64,000 nucleotides of DNA. Source: JBBCJM01 sp037190175 (GTDB taxonomy: Bacteria > Pseudomonadota > Alphaproteobacteria > Rhodobacterales > Rhodobacteraceae). The first letter of the stretch is position 1. Every line of letters begins with the position of its first letter. Under the pieces are notes generated by a model that made no database searches, had not been told where the DNA came from, and was given only the letters and a program-made list of their open reading frames with translations. The DNA is taken from NCBI GenBank assembly GCA_037190175.1, contig JBBCJM010000043.1, forward strand, positions 1-64,000, given 5' to 3'. The position numbers were made by a program, and so were the translations under genes. This document shows, piece by piece, positions 25,914 through 34,457 of this stretch.

Positions 25914-27277
25914 GCGAGCGCGTCGAGCAGGGCCTGGTCGCTGTCCAGACAGCGCAGGTCCAGGATCAGGGCACCGTCCCGGATATGGCCGATCACCGGC
26001 ACCGGCAGCGCGCGCAGCCGGGCCGACAGCCGGTCGGGCGCATCGCCGCCCTCGCCCGTCAGCCTCAGCCCGGCCGAGGGGATGGTGTCGGTGGGCAGGG
26101 CGCCGGAGCCGACCTGGCTGTCGCAGGCGCAGGGGGCGGCGGCATAGCCCAGCGGGGCCAGCAGGGCATCCACCGCAGAGGCCAGCCGGGCGGCCTGCGC
26201 GGCGATCTCGGCCTGCGGGCGGGTCAGGTGGCGCAGGGTCGGCAGCCGTTCGGCCAGCCGGTCGGGGTCGCGGTAGAGCCGCAGCGTGGCCTCCAGCGCG
26301 GCGATGCGGATCTTGTCCAGCCGCACCGCGCGCTTCAGCGGGTTCCTGTTGATCGCGGCGATCAGGTCGCGGCGCCCCACGATGAACCCCGCCTGCGGCC
26401 CGCCCAAGAGCTTGTCGCCCGAGAAGGTCACGAGGTCCGCGCCCTCCGCCACCGCCTCGGCCACCGTGGGCTCGCGCCGCAGGCCGTACAACGCCAGATC
26501 CACCAGCGAGCCGGAGCCGAGGTCGTTCACCAGCGGCACGCCCCCCTTGCGGGCGATCCCAGCCAACCGGGGCGCCGACACCTCGGCGGTGAAGCCCTCG
26601 ATGCGGTAGTTGGAGGTATGGACCTTCAGGATCACCCCGGTCTCGGGGGTCAGCGCGCCCTCATAGTCGCGCGGGTGGGTGCGGTTGGTGGTGCCGACCT
26701 CGACCAGCCGCGCCCCCGCCCGCGCCATGATGTCGGGCATCCGGAACGCCCCGCCGATCTCGATCAGCTCGCCGCGCGAGACCACCGCCTGCCGCCCCTG
26801 CGCCAGAGTGTTCAGCACGATCAGCACCGCGGCGGCGTTGTTGTTGACCACGGTGGCGTCCTCGGCCCCGGTCAACTCGCACAGGAGCCCGCGCAGGTGG
26901 TCGTCGCGCTGCCCCCGGCTGCCGCCGCCCAGGTCGAATTCCAGCGCCAGCGGATGCGCCATCGCCTGCGCTGCCGCCGTGATCGCCGCCTCCGCCAGCA
27001 CCGCCCGGCCCAGGTTGGTGTGCAGCACCGTGCCGGTCAGGTTCAGCACCGGCCGCAGCCCCGTGCGCGCCGCCGCCGCCAGATCGCCGGCCACCAGCCC
27101 CGGCAACTGCTCGGCCAGCGCCGCGCCGTCCTCGCCATCGCGGATGCCGGCGCGCGCCAGGTCCAGCCGTGCCCGCAGGGCCGCCAGCACCGGGGCCCGG
27201 CCGTGCTGATCCACCAGCCCCCGGCCAGTGGGCGACAGCAGGAACTGATCCGCCGAGGGCAGGGCGCGGAAGTCCAT
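25910..27277 (-). CDS. selA: SelA, L-seryl-tRNA(Sec) selenium transferase
   Basis: A 455-aa PLP enzyme that converts Ser-tRNA-Sec to Sec-tRNA-Sec using selenophosphate. Motifs: an N-terminal tRNA-binding region starting LPSADQFLLS, then NLTGTVLHTNLGRA, the PLP lysine in TFSGDKLLGGPQAG, and LRDPDRL-like helices. The ATG at 27277 overlaps the fdhE stop by one base (TGATG). Selenophosphate must come from SelD, which is not encoded in this window. Confidence 0.96.
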   Translation of the reverse strand: MDFRALPSADQFLLSPTGRGLVDQHGRAPVLAALRARLDLARAGIRDGEDGAALAEQLPGLVAGDLAAAARTGLRPVLNLTGTVLHTNLGRAVLAEAAITAAAQAMAHPLALEFDLGGGSRGQRDDHLRGLLCELTGAEDATVVNNNAAAVLIVLNTLAQGRQAVVSRGELIEIGGAFRMPDIMARAGARLVEVGTTNRTHPRDYEGALTPETGVILKVHTSNYRIEGFTAEVSAPRLAGIARKGGVPLVNDLGSGSLVDLALYGLRREPTVAEAVAEGADLVTFSGDKLLGGPQAGFIVGRRDLIAAINRNPLKRAVRLDKIRIAALEATLRLYRDPDRLAERLPTLRHLTRPQAEIAAQAARLASAVDALLAPLGYAAAPCACDSQVGSGALPTDTIPSAGLRLTGEGGDAPDRLSARLRALPVPVIGHIRDGALILDLRCLDSDQALLDALA

Positions 27278-28170
27278 CAGTAGCCGACGATATAGGGATT
27301 GAAGCCGCCCCGCCGCATCCCGGTGTCCTTCATCAGCATGTCCAGCCCCAGGCTGCCCACGTCGTCGGCTATCGGGTCGAGGCTGGGGTTCTTCACCTGG
27401 TAGAAGATCTTCACCCAGGAATTGCACTCGCGGCAGCACTCGGCCTTGACCGTGGCCTCGTGCGTCTCGGCCGAGCGGTAGGTGATGCCCTTGGTCGAGC
27501 CGCAGCACAGGCACTTCACCCGCACCTCGTTCCACCGCGTGCCGCAGCCGGCGCAGGAGGCATAGCGCACGTTCTCGATCCCCTGCGCCCCGGTGACCGA
27601 GGAGGTCGCGGGCCGCCCGCCGCAGGCGGGGCAGAGGCCGGTGCCCACGGCGACCAGCGCGCCCGCGTCCAGCCCGGCGGCGAGGCGGACCAGGTGAACC
27701 TGCACCGCGGCGGCCACGAACAGATGCGGCGCGGTGCTGTCCTCGGGGATGGTGTCGGACAGCACGTTGGACAAGAGCCAATGCCGATCCGCCTCGTCCG
27801 CCGCCCGCACGGCGGAAAGCGCCAGCCGCGCGGGCTCGGGCATCTGCAACTCCCGCGCCCCGTCGGCCAGCGCGGTCAGCGTGGCGGCCAGCGCCGGGTC
27901 GCGCACCAGCGCCAGCCGGTCGATGGGGGGCATCCCGGCCGCCCGTACCGGCGGCGCCGCGACCGGCGGCAGGGTGACGCAGAGCCGGGCCTGCAAGGCG
28001 GACAGGTCGGCCAGGAATGTCAGATAGGGCGCCAGTTCGCTGCTCTCGGCCAGGAAGGCGAACCGCCTGCCCCGCGCCTGGAACAGCGCCACCGGCGCGG
28101 GCAGCAGGGCCAGCGGCGCCTGCGGCACGCCGCCGATCATCGAAGGGTCGGGTTGCAGGGTGTCGGTCAT
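27277..28170 (-). CDS. fdhE: FdhE, formate dehydrogenase accessory protein
   Basis: A 297-aa cytoplasmic FdhE. It carries the rubredoxin-like cysteine pairs CPACGG, CAGCGT, CLCCGS and CCREC in the C-terminal half. FdhE helps assemble respiratory formate dehydrogenase before TAT export. The gene follows fdoI after 81 bp that contain a terminator-like hairpin, then runs directly into selA. This places formate dehydrogenase maturation and selenocysteine synthesis in one transcript. Confidence 0.94.
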   Translation of the reverse strand: MTDTLQPDPSMIGGVPQAPLALLPAPVALFQARGRRFAFLAESSELAPYLTFLADLSALQARLCVTLPPVAAPPVRAAGMPPIDRLALVRDPALAATLTALADGARELQMPEPARLALSAVRAADEADRHWLLSNVLSDTIPEDSTAPHLFVAAAVQVHLVRLAAGLDAGALVAVGTGLCPACGGRPATSSVTGAQGIENVRYASCAGCGTRWNEVRVKCLCCGSTKGITYRSAETHEATVKAECCRECNSWVKIFYQVKNPSLDPIADDVGSLGLDMLMKDTGMRRGGFNPYIVGY

Positions 28171-28191
28171 CGTCCCTCCGGGGCCTTGGAG

Positions 28192-28224
28192 AAGAAAGGA
28201 CCCCTCGCGGGCAGCGAAGGGTCC
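28192..28224 (-). terminator. Terminator-like hairpin between fdoI and fdhE
   Basis: On the minus strand GGACCCTTCGC, loop TGCCC, GCGAGGGGTCC (28224-28198) form an 11-bp stem with one wobble pair, immediately followed by TTTCTTC. It lies inside the formate dehydrogenase cluster. It may reduce read-through into fdhE-selA-selB, so that structural genes are made in excess over accessory genes. Confidence 0.65.
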
Positions 28225-28251
28225 GGTTTCACATGCGGCCTTGCGACAGGG

Positions 28252-28959
28252 CTATTCTGCCGGGGTGCCGCGCTGCCGTCCAGCCAGTTCGCGCAGCCAT
28301 TTGCGATGGTGCCGCCAGGCCCAGCCACCGGTCACCGTGCCCAGCGCCATGGCGCGCAAGGTGCCGCGCACCCAGAAGGCCGCGTAGACGTGCAGGATGA
28401 AGACCAGGATGATCGCCACCGCCGCCAGCGCGTGCACCACCACCGCCACCCGCCGCACGGGGATCGCGGCCAGCTCCGGCGCATAGGGCGCCCAGAGCGG
28501 AACCTGCTGCTCCCAGATCAGGATGCCCGAGGCGATCAGCACCAGGATCAGCACCGTCATCGCCCAGAACACCAGCTTCTGCCCGGCGTTGTACTTGCCG
28601 AACTCGGGCAGCTTCTCCTCGTTGCCGCGCACCACGTCGCCGATCTGCGCCACCCATTGCGCATCCTCGCGCCGCGGCAGGTTCAGCCGCCACATCTGGA
28701 TGAACAGCAGCAGGAAGCTGAAGAACAGCACCACCCCCACGATCGGGTGCAGCCAGCGCGCCGTCGGGCCGCCGCCGAACAGCGCGGTCAGCCCGTAGAG
28801 CGAGGGGTGGAAGAAGGCGAAGCCGGTCAGCAACAGCACGATCATGCAGGCCGCGGTCACCCAGTGATTGAGCCGGGTGATCCCGCGATAGCGGCTGACC
28901 AGGACGGGCTTCTTCGACTCGATCCGGTCGCCGGGTTCGGAATGGACAAGCTTCGCCAT
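28252..28959 (-). CDS. fdoI: Formate dehydrogenase gamma subunit, cytochrome b556
   Basis: A 235-aa membrane subunit with four predicted spans. It starts MAKLVHSEPGDRIESKK and has haem-ligand histidines in RLNHWVTAACM, WLHPIVGVVLFF and VVHALAAVAIILVFILHVYAAF. It accepts electrons from FdoH and reduces quinone. The ATG overlaps the fdoH stop by one base (TGATG). Confidence 0.93.
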   Translation of the reverse strand: MAKLVHSEPGDRIESKKPVLVSRYRGITRLNHWVTAACMIVLLLTGFAFFHPSLYGLTALFGGGPTARWLHPIVGVVLFFSFLLLFIQMWRLNLPRREDAQWVAQIGDVVRGNEEKLPEFGKYNAGQKLVFWAMTVLILVLIASGILIWEQQVPLWAPYAPELAAIPVRRVAVVVHALAAVAIILVFILHVYAAFWVRGTLRAMALGTVTGGWAWRHHRKWLRELAGRQRGTPAE

Positions 28960-29945
28960 CACGCCTCCCTGCCGCCGTCGCGGTCGGCCTCCTGCACCAG
29001 CGCCTCGGCCTCGTGGTCCTCGTGCGGGGTGACCGCGTTGGGCTTGGCAAACACGCCGTGCAGCACCGCGCCCACCGCCGCCAGCCCGGCCGCGGCCAGG
29101 CCCACCGTCTTGGCCGGCCCCTTCCACCCCTCGACCAGCGGCGAGATGCGCGGGTCGTCGGGCAGGCCGGCGTAGAGCGAGGGCTGGTCGGCGTGGTGCA
29201 GCACATACATCACATGCGTGCCGCCCACGCCGGCGGGGTCGTAGAGCCCGGCGTTGTCGTAGCCGCGCGACTTCAGGTCGGCGATGCGCTCCTCGGCATG
29301 GGCGATCATGTCATCCTTGGTGCCGAAGACGATGGCCTGCGTGGGGCAGGCTTTGGCGCAGGCCGGCCCCTGCCCCACCGCCACCCGGTCGGAGCACAGC
29401 GTGCACTTGGTGCTCTTGTGGGTGACCTTGCTGATGCGCGGCACGTCGAAGGGGCATCCGGTAACGCAATAGCCGCAGCCGATGCAGTTGGCCGAGATGA
29501 AGTCGACGATGCCGTTGGTGTACTGCACGATGGCGCCGGGCGCCGGGCAGGCCTTCAGGCAGCCCGGATCCTCGCAATGCATGCAGCCGTCCTTGCGGAT
29601 CAGCCATTCGAGGTCGTTGGTCACCGGGTTCTCGTATTCCGAGAACCGCATCAGGGTGAACATGTCCGGGGTCAGGTCGTGGGGGTTATCATAGACCCCC
29701 ACGTTCTCCTCCAGCGCCGGGTGGGTGTCGTTCCACTCGACGCAGGCGGTCTGGCACGCCTTGCAGCCGATGCATTTCGACACGTCGATCAGCTTGGCCA
29801 CCTTCTCCAGCTGCCGTTCGGGCGGCGGCAGGTTCGGCGTGGCCGAGGCCCGCATCACGTCGCCCGGCAGCAGGTTCGAGGCCATGGGCTGCACCGGCGG
29901 ATTGGCGACAGCCGTGGTCGGTTGGGGTGCTCTTTCCGTACTCAT
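28959..29945 (-). CDS. fdoH: Formate dehydrogenase beta subunit, iron-sulfur
   Basis: A 328-aa electron-transfer subunit with four [4Fe-4S] cysteine clusters: CIGCKACQTAC, CMHCEDPGCLKAC, CIGCGYCVTGC and CTLCSDRVAVGQGPACAKAC. A single membrane anchor lies near the C-terminus (about residues 275-295, TVGLAAAGLAAVGAVLHGVF). It carries electrons from the selenocysteine/molybdenum site of FdoG to the haem of FdoI. The start at 29945 overlaps the fdoG stop by 4 bp (ATGA). Confidence 0.95.
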   Translation of the reverse strand: MSTERAPQPTTAVANPPVQPMASNLLPGDVMRASATPNLPPPERQLEKVAKLIDVSKCIGCKACQTACVEWNDTHPALEENVGVYDNPHDLTPDMFTLMRFSEYENPVTNDLEWLIRKDGCMHCEDPGCLKACPAPGAIVQYTNGIVDFISANCIGCGYCVTGCPFDVPRISKVTHKSTKCTLCSDRVAVGQGPACAKACPTQAIVFGTKDDMIAHAEERIADLKSRGYDNAGLYDPAGVGGTHVMYVLHHADQPSLYAGLPDDPRISPLVEGWKGPAKTVGLAAAGLAAVGAVLHGVFAKPNAVTPHEDHEAEALVQEADRDGGREA

Positions 29946-32900
29946 GACACCGCATCCCCCGTTGCCCGTTCGATGTTCACCAGGAAGGCCTTGAACTCGG
30001 GCGTCTCGATGTTCGCGTCGCCCACGAAGGGACCCAGCGTGTTCGGACCGAAGCCCTTGCGCGCCGCGCCCTTGAAGCCCCAGTGGATCGGGATCCCCAC
30101 GATATGCACGGTCTTGCCGTCGCAGGTCAGCGGCTGGATCCGCTTGGTCACCACCGCCCTGCCCCAGATCTGTCCGCGGCTGGACCAGATGCGCACCATG
30201 TCGCCCTTCGCGATGCCCTTCTCGGCCGCCAGTTCCTCGCCGATCTCGACGAAGAACTCGGGCTGGGTCACCGCGTTGGTGTAGTTGTGCTTGGTCCAGT
30301 AGTGGAAGTGCTCGGTCAGGCGATAGGTGGTGGCCACCAGCGGGAAGTCCGCGCTGCTTCCCAGCGTGGCCAGGTCGCCGGGGAAGATCCGCGCCACAGG
30401 GTTGCCCACCATCTCGCGGTTGAGCGGGTTGGCCACCGGGCTCTCGAACGGCTCCATGTGGGTCGGGAAGGGCCCGTCCCGCATCAGCTTGCGCGAGAAG
30501 AACCGGGCAGTCCCCTCGGGGTTCATGATGAAGGGCTGCACCTCCCTCGGCTGGGCGGTGACCGCGATGTCGGGCACGTCGGTGCCGACCCAGCGTTCGC
30601 CGTTCCACTCGATCAGCACGCGCTCGGGGTCCCAGGGCCGGCCGTCCATGTCGCAGGAGGCGCGGTTGTACAGAACCCGCCGATTGGCCGGCCAGGAGAA
30701 GGCCCAGTTCTGGAACGTCCCCATGCCGGCCGGGTCGGCGTTGTCGCGCCGGGCCATCATGTTGCCCTCGTGCGTCCAGCAGCCGGTATAGATCCAGCAG
30801 CCGCCGTTGGTCTTCCCGTCGGCCCGCATCTGGCCGAAGCTGGCCAGTTGCTGCCCCGCGGCCAGCAGCACCCTGGTGGGATCGGCCGGGTCGGGAATGT
30901 CCTCCAGCGCGCGGCCGTTCAGCTCCATCGCCAGTTCGGCCGGGGTGGGGTGCAGCGGGTCGGCATATTCCCAGTTGAGGTTCAGGACCGGCTCCGGCAC
31001 GGCGCCGCCCTCCTCCTCATAGAGCTTGCGGATCCGCTGGTAGAGGTTGGCCATGATCCAGATGTCGGTCCTGGCCTGGCCCGGCGGGGTGGCCCCCGGC
31101 CAGTGCCATTGCAGCCAGCGGCCCGAGTTGACCGTGGCGCCCTCGTCCTCGGCAAAGCAGGTGGTGGGCAGTTCCAGCACCTCGGTCTGGATCGCCGCGG
31201 GGTTCACGTCGTTGTAGATCCCGTGGTTTTCCCAGAAGGCCGCGGTCTCGGTCTCCAGCGGGTCCATCACCACCAGCAGCTTCAGCTTCGAGAAGGCCTC
31301 GGTCAGCTTGCCCCGGTTGGGGAAGGACAGCAGCGGGTTGAACCCCTGGCAGAAATAGATGTTCACCTCGCCGTTGTTCAGCTTCTCGAACATCCGCATC
31401 GCGTCGTATTGCGCGATGTCCAGCTTGGGCAGCCATTCGTAGCCCCAGCCGTTCTCCGCGGTGGCATTGTCGCCCCACATCGACTTCAGGAAGCTGACGA
31501 AGAACTTCTCGTAGTTCTGCCAGTAGCTCATCTGCCCCGGGCGCAGGGGCCTGTTCCCGCGGGTGGAGATGTAGGTGGCGTAATCGGTCTCGCCCTCCCG
31601 CGGCATCGCCAGATAGCCGGGGATCAGGTTCGACATCAGCCCCACGTCGGTCAGGCCCTGGATGTTGGAATGCCCGCGCAGCGCGTTCATCCCGCCCCCC
31701 GGCACCCCGATGTTGCCCAGCAGCAGCTGCAGCATCGCCATCCCGCGGATGTTCTGCGACCCCTTGGAATGCTGCGTCCAGCCCAGGGCGTACATCGAGG
31801 TCATCGTCCTGGTCGGCGACGAGCATTCCCCGATCATCTCGCAGATCTTCAGGAAGCGGTCCTTCGGCGTGCCGCAGACGCTTTCCACGAATTCGGGCGT
31901 ATAGGGATCGACATGCGCCTTCAGCAGGTTCCAGACGCAGCGCGGGTTCTGCAGGGTCTCGTCGGTCAGGACAAAGCCGTCCTCGCCGATCTGGTATTCC
32001 CAGCTGGTCTGGTCGTAGTTCCGCGTGGCCTCGTCATAGCCGGTGAACATGCCGTCGGACCAGCCGAAGTCCTCGCGCACCAGGTAGGAGACGTTGGTGT
32101 AGTTGCGGACATAGTCCCACTGCACCTTGTCGTTCTCGATGCACCAGCGGATCACCCCCATCAGGAAGGCGATGTCGGATCCCGGGCGGATCGGCGCATA
32201 GTAGTCCGACACCGAGGCCGAACGGTTGAAGCGCGGGTCCACCACGATCAGCTTGGCGCCGCGGTGATGCTTGGCCTCGGTCACCCATTTGAAGCCGCAG
32301 GGATGCGCCTCGGCGGCATTGCCGCCCATGATGATCACGAGGTCGGTGTTCTTGATGTCGGTCCAGGAGTTCGTCATCGCTCCACGGCCGAAGGTCGGGC
32401 CCAAACTGGACACCGTGGGGCCGTGTCAAACGCGCGCCTGGTTGTCGAATCCTACGATGCCGAGCGACCGGACGACCTTGTAGGTCAGCCAGGCGGTCTC
32501 GTTGGTGGTGGCCGAGGCGGCCAGGAAGCCGGTCGACAGCAGCCGGTTCACCGGGGTGCCGGCGGCATTGGCGGCGACCAGGTTGGCGTCGCGGTCGTCC
32601 TTGACCGCGCGGGCGATCCTGTCCAGCGCCTCGTCCCAGGAAATATCCTGGAAGCGGTCGGCGCCGGGGGCGCGATAGCGCGGGCGGGTCAGCCGGGTCT
32701 CGGCCCTGACATAGGACTTGAGCGCCGCGCCCTTGGGGCACAGCGTGCCGCGGTTGGTCGGATGGTCGGCGTCGCCCTCGATATGGATCAGCTCGGCCGT
32801 CTCGCCGGCCGCCAGATCCCCCTTGGAATACATGATGATGCCGCAGGCGACCGAGCAATAGGTGCAGATGTTGCGGGTCTCTGTGGTGGTGGCCAGCTTG

Positions 32901-33025
32901 AAGTCGCGCACATGCGCGGCCACTGCCGCCTCTGCCTGCCCGAAGCCCATGGCCCCGAGCGACGTCGCCGCCACCCCCGCACCCGCCAGCTTCAGAAAGC
33001 TGCGGCGCGAAAGGTCGATGTTCAC
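29942..33025 (-). CDS. fdoG: Formate dehydrogenase alpha subunit, selenoprotein
   Basis: A 1027-residue catalytic subunit of respiratory formate dehydrogenase (FdnG/FdoG type), read through an in-frame UGA at codon 200 (32426-32428). The TAT motif SRRSFLK is at residues 6-12, the [4Fe-4S] ligands are Cys54, Cys57, Cys61 and Cys96, and the context NQARV-U-HGPTV is that of Sec in this family. The remaining molybdopterin domains are normal. The GTG at 33025 is chosen because GGGAGG precedes it by 6 bases; a TTG at 33049 is the alternative. The enzyme oxidises formate in the periplasm. Without Sec insertion the product would stop at residue 199. Confidence 0.96.
32397..32428 (-). promoter_or_regulatory. 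Sec UGA codon and SECIS hairpin in fdoG
   Basis: Numbering from the U of UGA: G15-G16 pair with C31-C32, U17 is bulged, and G18-C21 pair with G27-C30 (one G-U). The 5-nt loop is A22-U26 with G23 and U24. E. coli fdhF SECIS has the same stem position, a bulged U17 and the loop bases G23-U24 that SelB recognises. The agreement in register is strong support for a working SECIS. Confidence 0.88.
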
Positions 33026-33066
33026 CGTAACCTCCCTTTTGCCTGTCAATACGATGGGTAAGGGGG

Positions 33067-33095
33067 ATCGTCCCGCTTTTGGCGCTAACAGTCAA
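33067..33095 (-). promoter_or_regulatory. Possible fdoG promoter
   Basis: Minus-strand TTGACT (33090-33095) is followed after 17 bp by GACGAT (33067-33072), giving a good -35 and a weak -10. It lies 42-70 bp before the fdoG start. The weak -10 would suit an activated promoter; a possible FNR-type site overlaps the region upstream. Confidence 0.4.
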
Positions 33096-33106
33096 GCCGC
33101 CCGGCC

Positions 33107-33120
33107 TTGACGCTCATCAA
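33107..33120. promoter_or_regulatory. FNR/FnrL-like site upstream of fdoG
   Basis: TTGACGCTCATCAA matches the FNR consensus TTGAT-N4-ATCAA at 9 of 10 defined positions. It would sit some 50 bp before the putative fdoG start of transcription. Caution: half of it belongs to the left arm of the hairpin repeat at 33112-33180, so the match may be fortuitous. Confidence 0.35.
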
Positions 33121-33180
33121 GCCTGACGGCTTTCTTCGCTCGGCAGGACACAGCGAAGAAAGCCGTCAGGCTTGATGAGC
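33112..33180. repeat. Long perfect hairpin, family B copy 2
   Basis: Perfect 29-nt inverted arms (33112-33140 and 33152-33180; left arm begins GCTCATCAAGCCTGACGGC) with an 11-nt loop. It lies in the 222-bp gap between divergent fdoG and selC. A diverged copy sits at the end of tsaC (11828-11890). No transposase or target duplication was seen. The perfect pairing points to recent arrival or active maintenance. Confidence 0.85.
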
Positions 33181-33247
33181 GGCCCCGCCCCCTGCATCCA
33201 CGGCGCTTCCGTCAGGCCCGATCCCGCGTTAACGGATAGGAAGGTCT

Positions 33248-33343
33248 GGAAGGGAATCGTCCCCGGTGGGGCGGCCGGTCTTCAAAATCGGTTGGGGCAG
33301 CGAGCCTGTCCCGGGTGGGTTCGACTCCCGCTCCCCTCCGCCA
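33248..33343 (+). tRNA. selC: tRNA-Sec (anticodon UCA)
   Basis: A 96-nt tRNA with encoded CCA that folds like E. coli selC: 8-bp acceptor stem, extended D stem (CGTCCCC-GGT-GGGGCG), anticodon loop CTTCAAA with TCA at 33282-33284, long variable arm (TTGGGGCAGCGAGCCTG region) and T-loop TTCGACT. One A-C mismatch occurs at acceptor position 4 (A33251 opposite C33336). It serves the UGA of fdoG and is charged through SelA, SelB and an external SelD. Confidence 0.95.
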
Positions 33344-33419
33344 CCCTCCTCGCCTTCACGGAATGGTGACAAGGCGGCGGCGATCCGCAATACTGCCGGC
33401 CAGAGGAAGCGGGGGGCAG

Positions 33420-33872
33420 ATGGCCAGGATGGCAGCGCCGGCGTCGCAGGGGGTGTTCCACGCCTTCCGCCTGAAACCGGGCGAGAACCTCACCGCGGGG
33501 CTGCGGGCGGCGTTCTCGGCCAGCGGGGTCCGGGCGATGGCGGTCGTCACCTGCGTGGGCAGCCTGACCGAGGTGCTGATCCGCCACGCCAACCGGCCGG
33601 TCCCCACCCGCTATGCCGGGCATTTCGAGATCACCTCGCTCACTGGCACCATCGACCCGGGCGGCGAGCACCTGCACCTGACGATCAGCGATGGCGAGGG
33701 CCGCGCCTTCGGCGGGCACCTGATGCCCGAAGGCTCGGCCGTCTATACCACCGCCGAGATCGTGGTGCTGGCCCTGCCCGGCCTGCGGTTCGCCCGCGCG
33801 CCCTGCGCGGCCTCCGGCTATGACGAACTGGTCGTCACCCCCCTTCCACCACGGCAAGGAGCACGGACATGA
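33420..33872 (+). CDS. PPC/DUF296-domain protein
   Basis: A 150-aa protein that is essentially one PPC (DUF296) domain, from FHAFRLKPGENL to the final beta strands. The predicted metal site of bacterial members is present: EHLHLTISD and FGGHL supply three histidines. In plants the fold is linked to AT-hook DNA binding; in bacteria its role is unknown. ATG 33420 follows GGGGGG. Its last bases overlap the ECF S-component start (ATGA, 33869-33872), so the two are translationally coupled and this protein probably serves the transporter. Confidence 0.85.
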   Translation: MARMAAPASQGVFHAFRLKPGENLTAGLRAAFSASGVRAMAVVTCVGSLTEVLIRHANRPVPTRYAGHFEITSLTGTIDPGGEHLHLTISDGEGRAFGGHLMPEGSAVYTTAEIVVLALPGLRFARAPCAASGYDELVVTPLPPRQGART

Positions 33873-34450
33873 GTACACTTCTGTCGACCCGCGTACTGGT
33901 GCTGATGGCCATCGGCATCGCCGTGAACATCGCGCTGGGGCAGCTGGCGCAGCTGGTGAAGCTGCCGATCTTCCTCGACTCGCTGGGCACCATGGTGGTG
34001 GCGGTGATGACCGGGCCGCTGGCCGGGCTGATCACCGGGGTGGCGACCAACCTGATTTGGGGTCTGGTGATGTCGCCCACCGCCGCGGCCTTCGCCCCGG
34101 TCGCCGGGGTGATCGGGCTGGTGGCCGGGCTGCTGGCGCAGGCCGGGATGTTCCGCGATCCGATCCGCGCCGCGATCTCGGGCGCGATCATCGCGGTGGC
34201 GCTGGCCTTCGTGGCGGTGCCGATCCGGGTCTGGCTGTTCGGCGGGGTGACCGGCAGCGGGGCGGACTTCATCACCGGCTGGCTGTTGCAGACCGGGCAG
34301 AGCCTGGTCAGCGCCACGCTGGTCACCGTGATCACCTCGAACCTGGCCGACAAGATCGTGACCGCGCTGCTGGCCTGGGCGATCCTGCGCGGGCTGCCGC
34401 TGCGGATCGTGTCGGACTGGCCCTTCCTCGGCCACAGCCGCCCGGCCTGA
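33869..34450 (+). CDS. ECF transporter S component, substrate unknown
   Basis: A 193-aa integral membrane protein with about six spans: MSTLLSTRVLVLMAIGIAVNI at the N-terminus, then the S-component motif FLDSLGTMVVAVMTGPLAGLITGVATNLIWG. S components bind vitamins or metal ions. This subgroup (COG4720-like) has no fixed substrate, and no riboswitch or biosynthetic gene nearby gives a clue. It is followed by the T and A components. Confidence 0.82.
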   Translation: MSTLLSTRVLVLMAIGIAVNIALGQLAQLVKLPIFLDSLGTMVVAVMTGPLAGLITGVATNLIWGLVMSPTAAAFAPVAGVIGLVAGLLAQAGMFRDPIRAAISGAIIAVALAFVAVPIRVWLFGGVTGSGADFITGWLLQTGQSLVSATLVTVITSNLADKIVTALLAWAILRGLPLRIVSDWPFLGHSRPA

Positions 34451-34457
34451 GCCCGGA

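Noticed and set aside
32426..32428. Apparent frame break splitting formate dehydrogenase alpha into two ORFs
   Set aside because: The break is a UGA at the conserved Sec position, with SECIS, selA, selB and selC present; it is not a pseudogene.
33343..33420. Genomic island or phage integrated at selC
   Set aside because: selC is a known integration site in enterics, but no integrase, attachment repeat or phage gene is seen downstream; a PPC/ECF cassette follows with normal composition.
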